Shown here one piece after another: positions 34,464 to 44,292 of a DNA stretch of 64,000 nt. Both the position numbers and the translations under genes were made by a program. The stretch is from contig CAVOWW010000029.1 of the NCBI GenBank assembly GCA_963700255.1, positions 62,001 through 126,000 of the forward strand, read 5' to 3'. Origin of the DNA: UBA10649 sp963700255. Its GTDB lineage: Bacteria; Actinomycetota; Actinomycetes; S36-B12. The first letter of the stretch is position 1. Every line of letters begins with the position of its first letter. Under the pieces are notes generated by a model, which did no database searches, was not told the origin of the DNA, and saw nothing but the letters and a program-made list of their open reading frames with translations.

Positions 34464-37400
34464 GTCGCGTTGAAGTACTTGGCCTCGGGATGGTGGGAGA
34501 TGATCGCGCTGGTCGACTGCTCGGGGTGGAGCTGGAACTCCTCCGAGAGCTCCACGTCGATCCGTGCGGGATCGAGGAGCTCCATGAGCATCACCTGCTG
34601 CTCGAGGTCGGGGCACGCGGGGTACCCGAACGAGTAGCGCGAGCCGCGGTAGCCCTGCTTCGCGATCAGGTAGTCCATGTCGGCGCTGTCGAAGGCGGCC
34701 AGGCCGAGCTCCTCGCGCACGCGGGCGTGCCAGTACTCGGCGAGCGCCTCGGTCAGCTGGACCGACAGGCCGTGCAGCTCGAGGTAGTCACGGTAGGAGT
34801 CCGACTCGAAGAGCTTGGCGGTCGCTGCCGACGCCGCGTGCCCCATGGTGACGACCGTGAACGCGACGACGTCGATCTCACCGGATTCCTTGGGCCGGAA
34901 GAAGTCCGCCAGGCAGAGATGGCGATCGCGCCGCTGTCGCGGGAACGTGAACCGCACCCGCTCCTGCCCCTCCTTCGGGCCCTCGTGATGCAGGACGACG
35001 AGGGAGTTGTCCTCCGAATAGCAGGGGAAGTAGCCGTAGACGACCGCGGGCTCGATCATGCCGTCGGTCTGGATGCGGTCGAGCCACGCGCGCAGCCGCG
35101 GCCGGCCGTCGGTCTCCACCAGCTCCTCGTGGGAGGGACCCTCTCCGCGGGTCGGCTTGAGGCCCCACTGGCCGAGGAAGAGCGCCCGCTCGTCGATGTA
35201 GGGCACGTACTCGGCCAGCGAGACGCCCTTCACGACGCGGTCGCCCCAGAAGGGCGGCGTCGGCAGCTGCACGTCGATCGCGACGTCCGAGCGCGCCGGC
35301 ATCTCGGCTGGTTCGGTCATCGCGGGTCGCGCAGCAGTGGTGACCCGGCGTGCGCGGCGCTCGGGCAGCGCGGCGCCCGGCACGCCGCGCTTGACGCCCA
35401 TCACCGCGTCCATCAGCCGCAGGCCCTCGAAGGCATCCCGGGCGTACCGCACCTCGCCGTCGTAGATCTCGGCGAGGTCCTGCTCCACGTAGGAGCGGGT
35501 GAGCGCGGCGCCACCGAGCACGACGGGGAAGCGCCGGCCGATACCGCGAGCGTTCATCTCCTGCAGGTTCTCCCGCATGATGACGGTGCTCTTGACGAGC
35601 AGGCCGCTCATGCCGATCACGTCCGCGTTGCTCGTCTCCGCCGCCTCGATGATGGCCGAGATGGGCTGCTTGATGCCGATGTTGACGACCGTGTAGCCGT
35701 TGTTGGTCAGGATGATGTCGACGAGGTTCTTGCCGATGTCGTGCACGTCGCCCTTCACGGTGGCGAGGACCATCGTGCCCTTGCCCTCCTCGTCGGTGCG
35801 CTCCATATGCGGCTCGAGATAGGCGACGGCGGTCTTCATGACCTCGGCGCTCTGCAGGACGAACGGCAGCTGCATCTCCCCCGAGGCGAACAGCTCCCCC
35901 ACCACCTTCATCCCGGCGAGGAGGGTGTTGTTGACGATCTCCAGCGCCGAGCGGCTGAGGAGGGCCTCGTCGAGGTCGACGTCGAGGCCCTGTCGCTCGC
36001 CGTCGATGATGCGCCGCTCGAGGCGGTCGAACAGGGGCAGAGCCGCGAGCTCCTCCGCCTTGGACGCGTTGAGGGTCCGGGCCTCGACCCCCTCGAAGAG
36101 CTGCAGGAACCGCTGCAGGGGGTCGTACGTGACGTTCCCGTCGTCGTCGTAGGCCCGGCGGTCGTAGACGAGGTCGAGCGCCACCTGACGCTGCTCGTCC
36201 GGGATCTTCGACATCGGCAGGATCTTCGACGCATGCACGATGGCCGAGTCGAGGCCGGCCGCCGTCGTCTCGTGCAGGAACACCGAGTTGAGCACCTGCC
36301 GGGCAGCCGGGTTGAGGCCGAACGAGACGTTCGAGAGGCCCAGGGTCGTCTGGACGTCGGGATAGAGGGTCTTGAGCTGCCTGATGGCCTCGATCGTCTC
36401 GATGCCGTCCCGCCTGGTCTCCTCCTGGCCGGTCGCGATCGGGAAGGTGAGCGTGTCGACCAGGATGTCCCCGACCGACATCCCCCAGTGGCCGGTCAGA
36501 TCGCGGATGAGCCGGTCGGCCACGCGGACCTTCCACTCGGCCGTGCGCGCCTGTCCCTCCTCGTCGATCGTCAGGGCGACCACGCCGGCACCGTGCTCGG
36601 CCACGAGCGGCATGATGCGACGGATCCTGGAGTCCGGACCGTCGCCGTCCTCGTAGTTGACCGAGTTGACGACGGCCCGGCCGCCGAGCATCTCCAGTCC
36701 CGCCTGAAGCACGGCGGGCTCCGTCGAGTCCAGCACGATGGGCAGCGTGGACGCGGTGGCGAGCCGTCCGGCCAGCTCCTTCATGTCGGCGACGCCGTCG
36801 CGCCCGACATAGTCGATGCAGAGGTCGAGCAGGTGGGCTCCGTCGCGGATCTGGTCGCGGGCGATCTCGACGCAGTCGTCCCACCGCTGCTCGAGCATGG
36901 CCTCGCGGAACGCCTTGGAGCCGTTGGCGTTGGTGCGCTCGCCGATGGACAGGTACGCGGTGTCCTGGCGGAAGGGGACCGCCTGGTAGAGCGATGCGGC
37001 CGCGGCCTCGGTGTGCGGCCTGCGCGGCGTGACCTCGCGGCCGCGGACCCGGTCCACGACGTGCTTGAGGTGCTCAGGCGTCGTTCCGCAGCACCCGCCG
37101 ACGAGAGCGAGCCCGAACTCCCGCGTGAACATGTCGTGGGCGTCCGCGAGCTCCGAGGGGCTGAGCGGGTAGTGGGCGCCGTCGGAGGTCAGGACGGGCA
37201 GGCCGGCGTTCGGCATCGCCGAGATGCCGATGCTGGACGTGCGGGCCAGCGTGCGGAGATGCTCGCTCATCTCAGCGGGGCCGGTGGCGCAGTTGAGCCC
37301 GATCATGTCGATCCCCAGGGGCGCCAGCGAGGTCAGGGCGGCACCTATCTCCGTGCCGAGCAGCATGGTCCCGGTGGTCTCGACCGTCACCTGGGCGAAG

Positions 37401-37990
37401 ATCGGCAGGGGCACGCCGGCGTCGGCGAGGGCGCGCTTGGCTCCCACGATGGCGGCCTTGGCCTGCAGGAGGTCCTGGGCGGTCTCGATGAGGATCGCGT
37501 CGGCACCGCCGGCGACGAGACCAGCCACCTGCTGCTGGTAGGCGTCGCGGAGCACCGCATAGGGCGCGTGGCCCAGGCTGGGCAGCTTCGTGCCCGGGCC
37601 GACCGAGCCGAGCACCCAGCGCGGATGCGCCGGAGTGGACCAGTCGTCGGCCACCCGACGCGCGATGACGGCCCCGGCCTCGGCGAGCTCGAAGATGCGC
37701 TCGGGGATCGAGTACTCCCCCAGGTTCGCGAGGTTGGCGCCGAACGTGTTGGTCTCGACGCAGTCGACCCCGACGGAGAAGTAGGCGTCGTGCACGCTCG
37801 CGACCAGCTCGGGGCGCGTCACGTTGAGGATCTCGTTGCAGCCCTCGTACCCCTGGAAGTCGTCCAGCGACGGGTCGGCGGCCTGGAGCATGGTCCCCAT
37901 GGCCCCGTCCGCGACGACGACGCGCTTGGTGAGGGCTCCGCGGAGCGATCCGCGACCGTGCGTGGGATGGGGGGACGCGCTTGATGCCAT
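34460..37990 (-). CDS. metH: Cobalamin-dependent methionine synthase
   Basis: Moves a methyl group from methyltetrahydrofolate to homocysteine through cobalamin. The 1176-residue protein has the homocysteine domain (zinc Cys in GLNCATGP and GGCCGTTPEHLKH, about 300), the folate domain (GERTNANGSKAFREAML), the cap, the B12 domain with GDVHDIGKN (about 750) supplying the cobalt-ligating His, and the C-terminal activation domain. ATG 37990 is chosen over one three codons upstream. The short leader (about 60 bases to the divergent hydrolase) has no room for a cobalamin riboswitch. Confidence 0.96.
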   Translation of the reverse strand: MASSASPHPTHGRGSLRGALTKRVVVADGAMGTMLQAADPSLDDFQGYEGCNEILNVTRPELVASVHDAYFSVGVDCVETNTFGANLANLGEYSIPERIFELAEAGAVIARRVADDWSTPAHPRWVLGSVGPGTKLPSLGHAPYAVLRDAYQQQVAGLVAGGADAILIETAQDLLQAKAAIVGAKRALADAGVPLPIFAQVTVETTGTMLLGTEIGAALTSLAPLGIDMIGLNCATGPAEMSEHLRTLARTSSIGISAMPNAGLPVLTSDGAHYPLSPSELADAHDMFTREFGLALVGGCCGTTPEHLKHVVDRVRGREVTPRRPHTEAAAASLYQAVPFRQDTAYLSIGERTNANGSKAFREAMLEQRWDDCVEIARDQIRDGAHLLDLCIDYVGRDGVADMKELAGRLATASTLPIVLDSTEPAVLQAGLEMLGGRAVVNSVNYEDGDGPDSRIRRIMPLVAEHGAGVVALTIDEEGQARTAEWKVRVADRLIRDLTGHWGMSVGDILVDTLTFPIATGQEETRRDGIETIEAIRQLKTLYPDVQTTLGLSNVSFGLNPAARQVLNSVFLHETTAAGLDSAIVHASKILPMSKIPDEQRQVALDLVYDRRAYDDDGNVTYDPLQRFLQLFEGVEARTLNASKAEELAALPLFDRLERRIIDGERQGLDVDLDEALLSRSALEIVNNTLLAGMKVVGELFASGEMQLPFVLQSAEVMKTAVAYLEPHMERTDEEGKGTMVLATVKGDVHDIGKNLVDIILTNNGYTVVNIGIKQPISAIIEAAETSNADVIGMSGLLVKSTVIMRENLQEMNARGIGRRFPVVLGGAALTRSYVEQDLAEIYDGEVRYARDAFEGLRLMDAVMGVKRGVPGAALPERRARRVTTAARPAMTEPAEMPARSDVAIDVQLPTPPFWGDRVVKGVSLAEYVPYIDERALFLGQWGLKPTRGEGPSHEELVETDGRPRLRAWLDRIQTDGMIEPAVVYGYFPCYSEDNSLVVLHHEGPKEGQERVRFTFPRQRRDRHLCLADFFRPKESGEIDVVAFTVVTMGHAASAATAKLFESDSYRDYLELHGLSVQLTEALAEYWHARVREELGLAAFDSADMDYLIAKQGYRGSRYSFGYPACPDLEQQVMLMELLDPARIDVELSEEFQLHPEQSTSAIISHHPEAKYFNAT

Positions 37991-38048
37991 GAGCCGCAAG
38001 CCTACCTATCGGCCTGCCGGGCAGTGATGAGCGCACTACGGTGGCGGG

Positions 38049-38951
38049 ATGCTGGAGCCCACCTCGACCGAGCGCGTGGCGACGTCGCCGGGTGTCGAGG
38101 TGGTCGTGACGACCTACGGCGCAGGGACCGCCGGCCTGCCGGTGCTGCTGCTGCACGGCCTCAGCCAGCAGCGTGAGTTCTGGGGACCGGTCGTGCGCCG
38201 CCTGAGGAGCCGGCCGGTCGCCGCGATGGACCAGCGCGGGCACGGGGAGACCGACACCCCGCTCGACCGCGACTTCTCCGTCCCGGCATGTGCGGCGGAC
38301 GTCGTGGCGGTGCTGGACCATCTCGGCTGGGGCCGCGCGGTCGTGGTGGGTCACTCCTGGGGCGCGTCCGTGGCGCTCGACGTCGCCGCGTCCGCCGGCG
38401 ATCGTGTCGCGGCGGCAGTGCTGGTCGACGGCGGCCTGTGGTCCCCCGGCTCTCTGGGACCGCGTGACGCGGTCCGCCTGGCCCTGACTCCTCCCGCCCT
38501 CGGGATCCCGGTCGACGACCTGTGGGACCGGATCCGCGGGGGCGACCTCGGCCCCTGGTGGTCGGACGAGGTCAAGGCGGCGCTCGCTCCGACCTTCCAG
38601 ACCGGTCCGGACGGACTCGTCCGGACCAGGCTCGGCATGGAGCGGCACATGAAGGTGCTCGACGGGATGCTCGACCTCGACGTGCGGGCCACGCTCGACC
38701 GATGCACGGACGCAGGCGTTCCCGTCTGGGCCGCGGTGTGCGAGCCGGCGTCGACGTCCGCCGCGGCCGACGCGCCCTCCTCGGCGTGGCAGCGCGTCAG
38801 GGATGCCGCGGTGGCCGACGCACTGGATCGGGACAACTGCCTGGTTCACCGGTGGTCGGGAGCCGTCCACGACGTACCCTTGCAGTGGCCCGCCCTGGTG
38901 GCCGGGCTGGTGGACACGGTGGTCGAGCAGGCGGAGGGTGGCGATCGGTGA
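38049..38951 (+). CDS. Alpha/beta hydrolase
   Basis: Cytosolic alpha/beta-hydrolase fold protein of 300 residues. The oxyanion segment is LLLHGLSQQREFWGPV, the nucleophile Ser is in VVVGHSWGASVALD and the catalytic His probably lies in AVHDVPLQWP near the C-terminus. Substrate is unknown. It is divergent from metH and coupled by GTGA to the PAC2 gene. Confidence 0.87.
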   Translation: MLEPTSTERVATSPGVEVVVTTYGAGTAGLPVLLLHGLSQQREFWGPVVRRLRSRPVAAMDQRGHGETDTPLDRDFSVPACAADVVAVLDHLGWGRAVVVGHSWGASVALDVAASAGDRVAAAVLVDGGLWSPGSLGPRDAVRLALTPPALGIPVDDLWDRIRGGDLGPWWSDEVKAALAPTFQTGPDGLVRTRLGMERHMKVLDGMLDLDVRATLDRCTDAGVPVWAAVCEPASTSAAADAPSSAWQRVRDAAVADALDRDNCLVHRWSGAVHDVPLQWPALVAGLVDTVVEQAEGGDR

Positions 38952-39799
38952 TCGAGCTCGATGAGTTCCCCGTCCTTGTCGATCCCGTCATGGTCGCGGC
39001 CTTCGAGGGCTGGAACGACGCCGGCGACTCGGCATCGGGCACCGTCGCCCACCTGCGCGAGGTCTGGGACGCCCAGCCGCTCGCGGATCTGGACTCCGAG
39101 GAGTACTACGACTACCAGGTGAACCGGCCGCACATCATCGTCGACGAGACCGGCGTGCGCAGCCTGACCTGGCCCGCGACCCGGATCTACATCGCCCGGG
39201 TCCCGCTGTTCCCCCGGGACATCGTCCTCGTGCAGGGCATCGAGCCGAACATGAAGTGGCAGCAGTTCGTGCGCGAGATCCTCGGCCTCGCTGCCGAGCT
39301 CGAGGTGTCGACGCTCGTCACGCTGGGCGCCCTGCTGTCGGACATCCCGCACACGCGGCCCGTCCCGGTGACGGGAACCACATCCGACGTCGCGCTCGGG
39401 GCCGACCTGGGGCTGGAGCCGTCGACGTACGAGGGTCCGACGGGGATCGTGGGCGTGCTGCAGGACGCCTGCGCGCGTTTCGGCATCTCGTCGGTGTCGC
39501 TGTGGGCTGCTGTCCCCCACTACGTGGCGCAGCCACCCTGCCCGAAGGCGACGCTGGCACTGGTGCGTCGGATCGAGGACATCCTCGACGTCCCCGTGCC
39601 GCTGGGCGACCTGGTGGAGGAGGCGCGCGCCTGGGAGATCGGCGTGGACGAGCTCGCGGCGGACGACGACGAGGTCGCCGAGTACGTGAAGCAGCTCGAG
39701 GAGGCGCGGGACGCCGCCGACCTCCCGGAGGCGAGCGGCGAGGCGATCGCGCGCGAGTTCGAGCGCTACCTGCGCCGTCGCGGCGCCGACGACCGCTAG
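38948..39799 (+). CDS. PAC2 family protein
   Basis: Protein of 283 residues of the PAC2 (proteasome assembly chaperone 2-like) family: VMVAAFEGWNDAGDSASGTV at the N-terminus, DIVLVQGIEPNMKWQQFVRE, LGALLSDIPHTRPVPVTGTT and SLWAAVPHYVAQPPCPKATL. In eukaryotes and archaea related folds assist 20S assembly; a role in actinobacteria is not established. It lies about 8 kb from arc, and Rv2125 occupies the same place beside metH in M. tuberculosis. Its stop overlaps that of pgi (CTAG). Confidence 0.9.
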   Translation: MIELDEFPVLVDPVMVAAFEGWNDAGDSASGTVAHLREVWDAQPLADLDSEEYYDYQVNRPHIIVDETGVRSLTWPATRIYIARVPLFPRDIVLVQGIEPNMKWQQFVREILGLAAELEVSTLVTLGALLSDIPHTRPVPVTGTTSDVALGADLGLEPSTYEGPTGIVGVLQDACARFGISSVSLWAAVPHYVAQPPCPKATLALVRRIEDILDVPVPLGDLVEEARAWEIGVDELAADDDEVAEYVKQLEEARDAADLPEASGEAIAREFERYLRRRGADDR

Positions 39800-41424
39800 C
39801 GGAGCCCCTTGTAGAGGGTGATCGACGCGTCCGTCGCCGGGTCGAACGAGGCCGCGGACTCGCCGACGAGGTCGCCCAGGATGCCCATGGCGACCTTCTT
39901 GCCCAGCTCGACGCCCCATTGGTCGAAGGAGTCGATGCCCCACACGACGCCCTGCACGAACACGCTGTGCTCGTAGAGCGAGACCAGCGCGCCGAGGGTG
40001 AAGGGGTCCAGCCGCTGCACCATCAGCACGGAGGTGGGCCGATTGCCCGGCATCACCTTGTGCGGCACGAGCTCGGCAGGGGTGCCGTCTGCCGCGACCT
40101 CCTCGGCCGTCCGACCGCGGGCGAGGACCGCCGCCTGTGCGAGCGCGTTGGCCACCAGCATGTCCTGCATGTCCCCGATCGGTGACTCGGCACGCGCCAC
40201 CACCACGACATCGCAGGCCACCGTGCTCGTGCCCTGGTGGAGCAGCTGGTAGAACGAGTGCTGCCCGTTGGTGCCCGGCTCGCCCCAGTAGATGGCGCCC
40301 GTCTGGCAGCCGACGGGTGCGCCGTCGAGGCGCACGCTCTTCCCGTTGCTCTCCATCGTGAGCTGCTGGAGGTACGCAGGGAAGCGGGACAGGTACTGCG
40401 AGTACGGAAGCACCGCAGTGGTCTCGATCCCGAGGAAGTTCCGGTTCCACACAGCCAGCAGCCCCATCAGCAGCGGGACGTTCTCGTTCGGGGCGGCCGT
40501 GGCGAAGTGCTCATCCATGGCGTTGAAGCCGTCGAGCAGCTGGCGGAAGCCCTCCGGCCCGATCGCGATCATCGTGCTGAGCCCGATCGACGAGTCCATG
40601 GAGTAGCGCCCGCCGACCCAGTCCCAGAATCCGAACATGTTGGCCGGGTCGATGCCGAACTCGGCGACCTTCTCGGCGTTGGTCGACACGGCGACGAAGT
40701 GGCGCTCGACCGCGTCGTCGCCGAGCGCGGCCACGAGCCAGGCGCGCGCGGCGTGGGCGTTGGTCATGGTCTCGAGGGTCGTGAAGGTCTTCGACGCGAC
40801 GACGACGAGGGTCGACGCGGGATCGAGGTCGCGGAGCGCCTCCGACATGTCCGTGGGGTCGACGTTGGAGACGAACCGGAAGTCGATGTCGCGCTGGCTG
40901 AAGGCCTCGAGGGCGATGTACGCCATGGCCGGACCGAGATCCGAGCCGCCGATGCCCACGTTGACGACGGCTGCGATGCGCTGCCCCGTCGCACCGCGCC
41001 ACTGCCCGCCGCGAACCGCGTCGGCGAAGGCGCCCATCCGCGCGAGGACCTCGTTCACCTGCCCGACGACGTCCTCGCCGTCGACGACCAGCGTGCCTCC
41101 CAGTGGCCGGCGCAGCGCAGTGTGCAGCACCGCTCGGTCCTCTGTCGTGTTGATGTGCGCGCCCGCGAGCATCTGGTCGCGGCGAGCCTCCACCCCACGC
41201 TCGGCGGCCAGTGCCAGGAGCCCCTCGACGACGTCACTCGTCACCCGCTGCCGCGAGTAGTCGAAATGGATCCCGGCCGCCACCGCCAGGAGATCCGCCG
41301 AACGGCCGCCATCGGCGTCGACCAGGTCGCGGATCGTCGTGCCGGCGAGCCCCGCCGCCAGGCTGGCGAGGCTCCCCCAGGCGTGGGTGCGGGTCGGGTC
41401 GTCCTGCGGCTGCTGGGTCGTCAT
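39796..41424 (-). CDS. pgi: Glucose-6-phosphate isomerase
   Basis: Interconverts glucose 6-phosphate and fructose 6-phosphate, 542 residues. Family motifs are NVGIGGSDLGPAMAYIAL, VASKTFTTLETMTNA, WDWVGGRYSMDSSIGLSTM and QLTMESNGKSVR, with EPGTNGQHSFYQLLHQGT holding the active-site His. The C-terminal VWGIDSFDQWGVELGKKVA is the second PROSITE-type signature. It is divergent from gnd, so upper glycolysis and the pentose phosphate pathway share a 49-base promoter region. Confidence 0.96.
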   Translation of the reverse strand: MTTQQPQDDPTRTHAWGSLASLAAGLAGTTIRDLVDADGGRSADLLAVAAGIHFDYSRQRVTSDVVEGLLALAAERGVEARRDQMLAGAHINTTEDRAVLHTALRRPLGGTLVVDGEDVVGQVNEVLARMGAFADAVRGGQWRGATGQRIAAVVNVGIGGSDLGPAMAYIALEAFSQRDIDFRFVSNVDPTDMSEALRDLDPASTLVVVASKTFTTLETMTNAHAARAWLVAALGDDAVERHFVAVSTNAEKVAEFGIDPANMFGFWDWVGGRYSMDSSIGLSTMIAIGPEGFRQLLDGFNAMDEHFATAAPNENVPLLMGLLAVWNRNFLGIETTAVLPYSQYLSRFPAYLQQLTMESNGKSVRLDGAPVGCQTGAIYWGEPGTNGQHSFYQLLHQGTSTVACDVVVVARAESPIGDMQDMLVANALAQAAVLARGRTAEEVAADGTPAELVPHKVMPGNRPTSVLMVQRLDPFTLGALVSLYEHSVFVQGVVWGIDSFDQWGVELGKKVAMGILGDLVGESAASFDPATDASITLYKGLR

Positions 41425-41473
41425 GGGTTCAGCCTTCCACTAGCGTGAGCGGTCCGTCACAGGAGGAGGCCAC

Positions 41474-42517
41474 GTGCCCGACACATCACCCGCAGGAGAC
41501 CGCGTCACCCTCGGCATGGTCGGCCTCGGCCGCATGGGCGCGAACCTCGTTCGCCGGGCCATGGCCGACGGTCACCACTGCGTGGTCTACGACCCGCAGG
41601 CAACGGCGGTCGAGGCCCTGGTCGCCGAGGGCGCGACGGGTGCGTCCGATCTCGCCGCCCTCGTGCAGCAGCTGCCGGCACCGCGCGCCGTCTGGGTCAT
41701 GGTGCCCGCCGGGCACATCACCGAGTCGGTGGTGGCCGAGCTCACAGGTCTCCTCGAGGAGGGCGACTGCCTCATCGATGGCGGCAACTCCTACTACCGC
41801 GACGACATCCGTCGTGGCGAGACCGCCGCAGCGAAGGGCATCGACTACCTCGACGTCGGCACCTCCGGCGGTGTCTGGGGCCGTGAGCGCGGCTTCTGCC
41901 TGATGATCGGCGGACCGGACCGCTCGGCCGACCGGCTCGCACCGCTCTGGGACACGATCGCGCCAGGCTTCGCCTCCGCTGAGCGCACGCCGGGCCGCGA
42001 GGGAGAGCCGACACCCGACGAGCGCGGCTGGCTGCACTGCGGCCAGAGCGGCGCGGGCCACTTCGTCAAGATGGTCCACAACGGCATCGAGTACGGCCTG
42101 ATGGCCGCCTACGCCGAGGGACTGAACGTCCTCAAGCATGCCAATGCCGGCACGGTGAGCCGCGACGCCGACGCTGAGACGGCCCCCATGAGCGACCCGC
42201 AGTACTACCAGTACGACCTCGACATCCCGGCCATCGCCGAGCTCTGGCGACGCGGCAGCGTCGTGGGCTCGTGGCTGCTCGACCTGACGGCCCTGGCGCT
42301 CAACCGGTCGCCTGAGCTCGACGAGTTCAGCGGTCGTGTCTCGGACTCCGGGGAGGGACGGTGGACGGCGATCTCCGCGATCGAGGAGGGCGTGCCCACG
42401 CCCGTGCTGACCGCGGCGCTGTACGAGCGCTTCGAGTCGCAGGGATCGGGACTGTTCGCCAACCAGCTGCTCAGCGCCATGCGCAAGGAGTTCGGCGGGC
42501 ACGACGAGAAGAAGTAG
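41474..42517 (+). CDS. gnd: 6-phosphogluconate dehydrogenase, decarboxylating
   Basis: Oxidises 6-phosphogluconate to ribulose 5-phosphate and CO2, 347 residues, the shorter form typical of Gram-positives and actinobacteria. NAD(P)-binding GLGRMGANLVRRAM, then VMVPAGHITESVV, DGGNSYYRDDIRRG, GTSGGVWGRERGFCLMIGG and the catalytic Lys region CGQSGAGHFVKMVHNGIEYG. GTG 41474 is preceded by a strong AGGAGGAGG at 41461-41469, fixing the start. Cofactor specificity is not clear by eye. Confidence 0.94.
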   Translation: MPDTSPAGDRVTLGMVGLGRMGANLVRRAMADGHHCVVYDPQATAVEALVAEGATGASDLAALVQQLPAPRAVWVMVPAGHITESVVAELTGLLEEGDCLIDGGNSYYRDDIRRGETAAAKGIDYLDVGTSGGVWGRERGFCLMIGGPDRSADRLAPLWDTIAPGFASAERTPGREGEPTPDERGWLHCGQSGAGHFVKMVHNGIEYGLMAAYAEGLNVLKHANAGTVSRDADAETAPMSDPQYYQYDLDIPAIAELWRRGSVVGSWLLDLTALALNRSPELDEFSGRVSDSGEGRWTAISAIEEGVPTPVLTAALYERFESQGSGLFANQLLSAMRKEFGGHDEKK

Positions 42518-42518
42518 G

Positions 42519-43010
42519 TCAGAGGAGGCGCAGCACCGCGAGCTCTCGCGCCGCCCACGCCGGGGCCGCCCCGCCCGCGATGAGCCGGTCGGCCTCCTCG
42601 ATGGCCTCGGCCGGCGTGACCCACGCCTGCTGAAGGCCCAGGGACCGCTCGTACTCCTCGAGTCGGGGGCGGCGCACTGCCTCCCCCACCTCGCAGCGGA
42701 AGTAGCGGGACTCCATCCGGAATACGGCGCCCGGGCGATCGACTGCCGGATGCGTCTCCACCACGACGACCTCTACAGCACCGAGGGTGACGAGGGCGCG
42801 ACCGCACTCCTCGTCCAGCTCGCGAGCGAGGGCATCCTGCGGGTCCTCTCCTGTCTCGACTCCGCCGCCGGGGAACTTGTAGCCGCCCGTGACGGTCGCT
42901 CGCAGCAGCAGGACACGACCCGCGCGCTCCGCGATCGCCCTGACGGCCAGCCGATGGATGACGTCCTCCCCGACGGTCGCCTCGCCCAGCCGGATCGTGT
43001 GGGCCGGCAT
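42519..43010 (-). CDS. NUDIX hydrolase
   Basis: Nudix protein of 163 residues. The box GGVETGEDPQDALARELDEE-CG fits GX5EX7REUXEEXGU, so the metal site is intact and it should cleave a nucleoside-diphosphate-linked compound. Substrate cannot be named. It follows mshC by two bases in the same direction and is convergent with gnd, separated by one base. Confidence 0.92.
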   Translation of the reverse strand: MPAHTIRLGEATVGEDVIHRLAVRAIAERAGRVLLLRATVTGGYKFPGGGVETGEDPQDALARELDEECGRALVTLGAVEVVVVETHPAVDRPGAVFRMESRYFRCEVGEAVRRPRLEEYERSLGLQQAWVTPAEAIEEADRLIAGGAAPAWAARELAVLRLL

Positions 43011-43012
43011 CC

Positions 43013-44239
43013 CTACAGCCGGACGCCCAGCAGCGCATCAGCGATGTCGCGGACGAGTGCGGGGGCCGCTGCATCGTCGCCCTCGCCCGACTGCACGGCC
43101 ATGGCCCAGTCGTCGATCGCATCGAGGGCGTACGGCGTGCGCAGGTCGTCGGCCAGCGCTGACCGCACCTTCGCCAGCACGGAGGCGGCTTCGGGGCCCC
43201 GGGCCGCAGCCACCGCAGACCTCCACAGCTCCAGCCGCCGCTGAGCCCCCTCGAGCCCCTGCTCGGTCCAGGACCAGTCCGTCCGGTAGTGGTGGGCCAG
43301 CAGTGCCAGCCGGATGGCGGCCGGGTCCGTGCCCGAATGACGAAGGGCGGAGACGAAGACGAGGTTGCCGCGGGACTTGGACATCTTGTGGCCCTGCCAG
43401 CCCACCATCGCCGAGTGCACGTAGTGACGCGCGAAGGGGTGCTCCTGGCGCAGCACCTGTGCCTCCGAGGCACTCATCTCGTGGTGCGGGAAGGCCAGGT
43501 CGGTACCGCCGCCCTGCACGTCGATCGTCATGCCGAGGTGATCGAGCGCGATCGCGGCGCACTCGATGTGCCACCCCGGACGCCCATGACCGAGGGGGGT
43601 GTCCCACGCGGGCTCGTCGGGTCGCGCCGACTGCCAGACCAGGCAGTCCAGCGGGTCGGCCTTGCCAGGGCGGTCGGGGTCGCCGCCACGCTCGGCGAAG
43701 ATGGCGAGCATCTGCTCCCGGTCGAGGTTGGCGACGGACCCGAATGCCGGGTCGCTGGCCACTCGGAAGTAGAGGTCGGAGTCGACGGCGTAGACGGCGC
43801 CCTGGGCCTGCAGGTCCTCGACGTACCCGGCGACGGACGGGATGGACTCGACCGCCCCGATGTAGTCGCGTGGCGGCAGCACGTTCAGCGCCTCCATGTC
43901 CTCGCGGAACAGCGCCGTCTCGCGCTCGGCGATGGCCCGCCAGTCCTGGCCCGTCTGGACCGCCCTCTCGAGCAGCGGGTCGTCGATGTCGGTGACGTTC
44001 TGCACGTAGTGCACGTCATGGCCCCCATCGCGCCACGCCCGGTTGATGACATCGAAGGTGACGTAGGTGAAGGCGTGGCCCATGTGCGTGGCGTCGTAGG
44101 GCGTGATGCCGCAGACGTACATGCGCGCGACCGGGCCCGGCTCGGTCGCCCGCACCGACCGGCTCGCGGTGTCGTACAGGTGCAGGGGCAGTCCTGTGCC
44201 GGGCAGGGAGGGGACGGTGGGCTCGGGCCAGGACTTCAC
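43013..44239 (-). CDS. mshC: Cysteine:GlcN-Ins ligase MshC (mycothiol synthesis)
   Basis: ATP-dependent ligase of 408 residues joining cysteine to glucosaminyl-inositol, the third step of mycothiol synthesis. It resembles class I cysteinyl-tRNA synthetase: MYVCGITPYDATHMGHAFTY with the zinc Cys and HIGH-like motif, HIECAAIALDHLG, then KMSKSRGN (about 284). It is shorter than CysS, lacks the anticodon-binding tail, and its context beside DUF3090 and uppP matches Rv2130c, which decides for MshC. It implies a mycothiol-based redox buffer. Confidence 0.93.
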   Translation of the reverse strand: MKSWPEPTVPSLPGTGLPLHLYDTASRSVRATEPGPVARMYVCGITPYDATHMGHAFTYVTFDVINRAWRDGGHDVHYVQNVTDIDDPLLERAVQTGQDWRAIAERETALFREDMEALNVLPPRDYIGAVESIPSVAGYVEDLQAQGAVYAVDSDLYFRVASDPAFGSVANLDREQMLAIFAERGGDPDRPGKADPLDCLVWQSARPDEPAWDTPLGHGRPGWHIECAAIALDHLGMTIDVQGGGTDLAFPHHEMSASEAQVLRQEHPFARHYVHSAMVGWQGHKMSKSRGNLVFVSALRHSGTDPAAIRLALLAHHYRTDWSWTEQGLEGAQRRLELWRSAVAAARGPEAASVLAKVRSALADDLRTPYALDAIDDWAMAVQSGEGDDAAAPALVRDIADALLGVRL

Positions 44240-44292
44240 GGCGTCAGCCTAGCCACGCACGCGGCGGCGGCAGACCGGCCACGGAGCAGCTG

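Noticed and set aside
37991..38048. Cobalamin riboswitch before metH
   Set aside because: Only about 60 bases separate metH from the divergent hydrolase, too short for a B12 riboswitch, and no B12-box sequence is visible.
43013..44239. Cysteinyl-tRNA synthetase instead of MshC
   Set aside because: The protein lacks the C-terminal anticodon-binding part, is only 408 residues and lies beside DUF3090 and uppP, as mshC does in mycobacteria.
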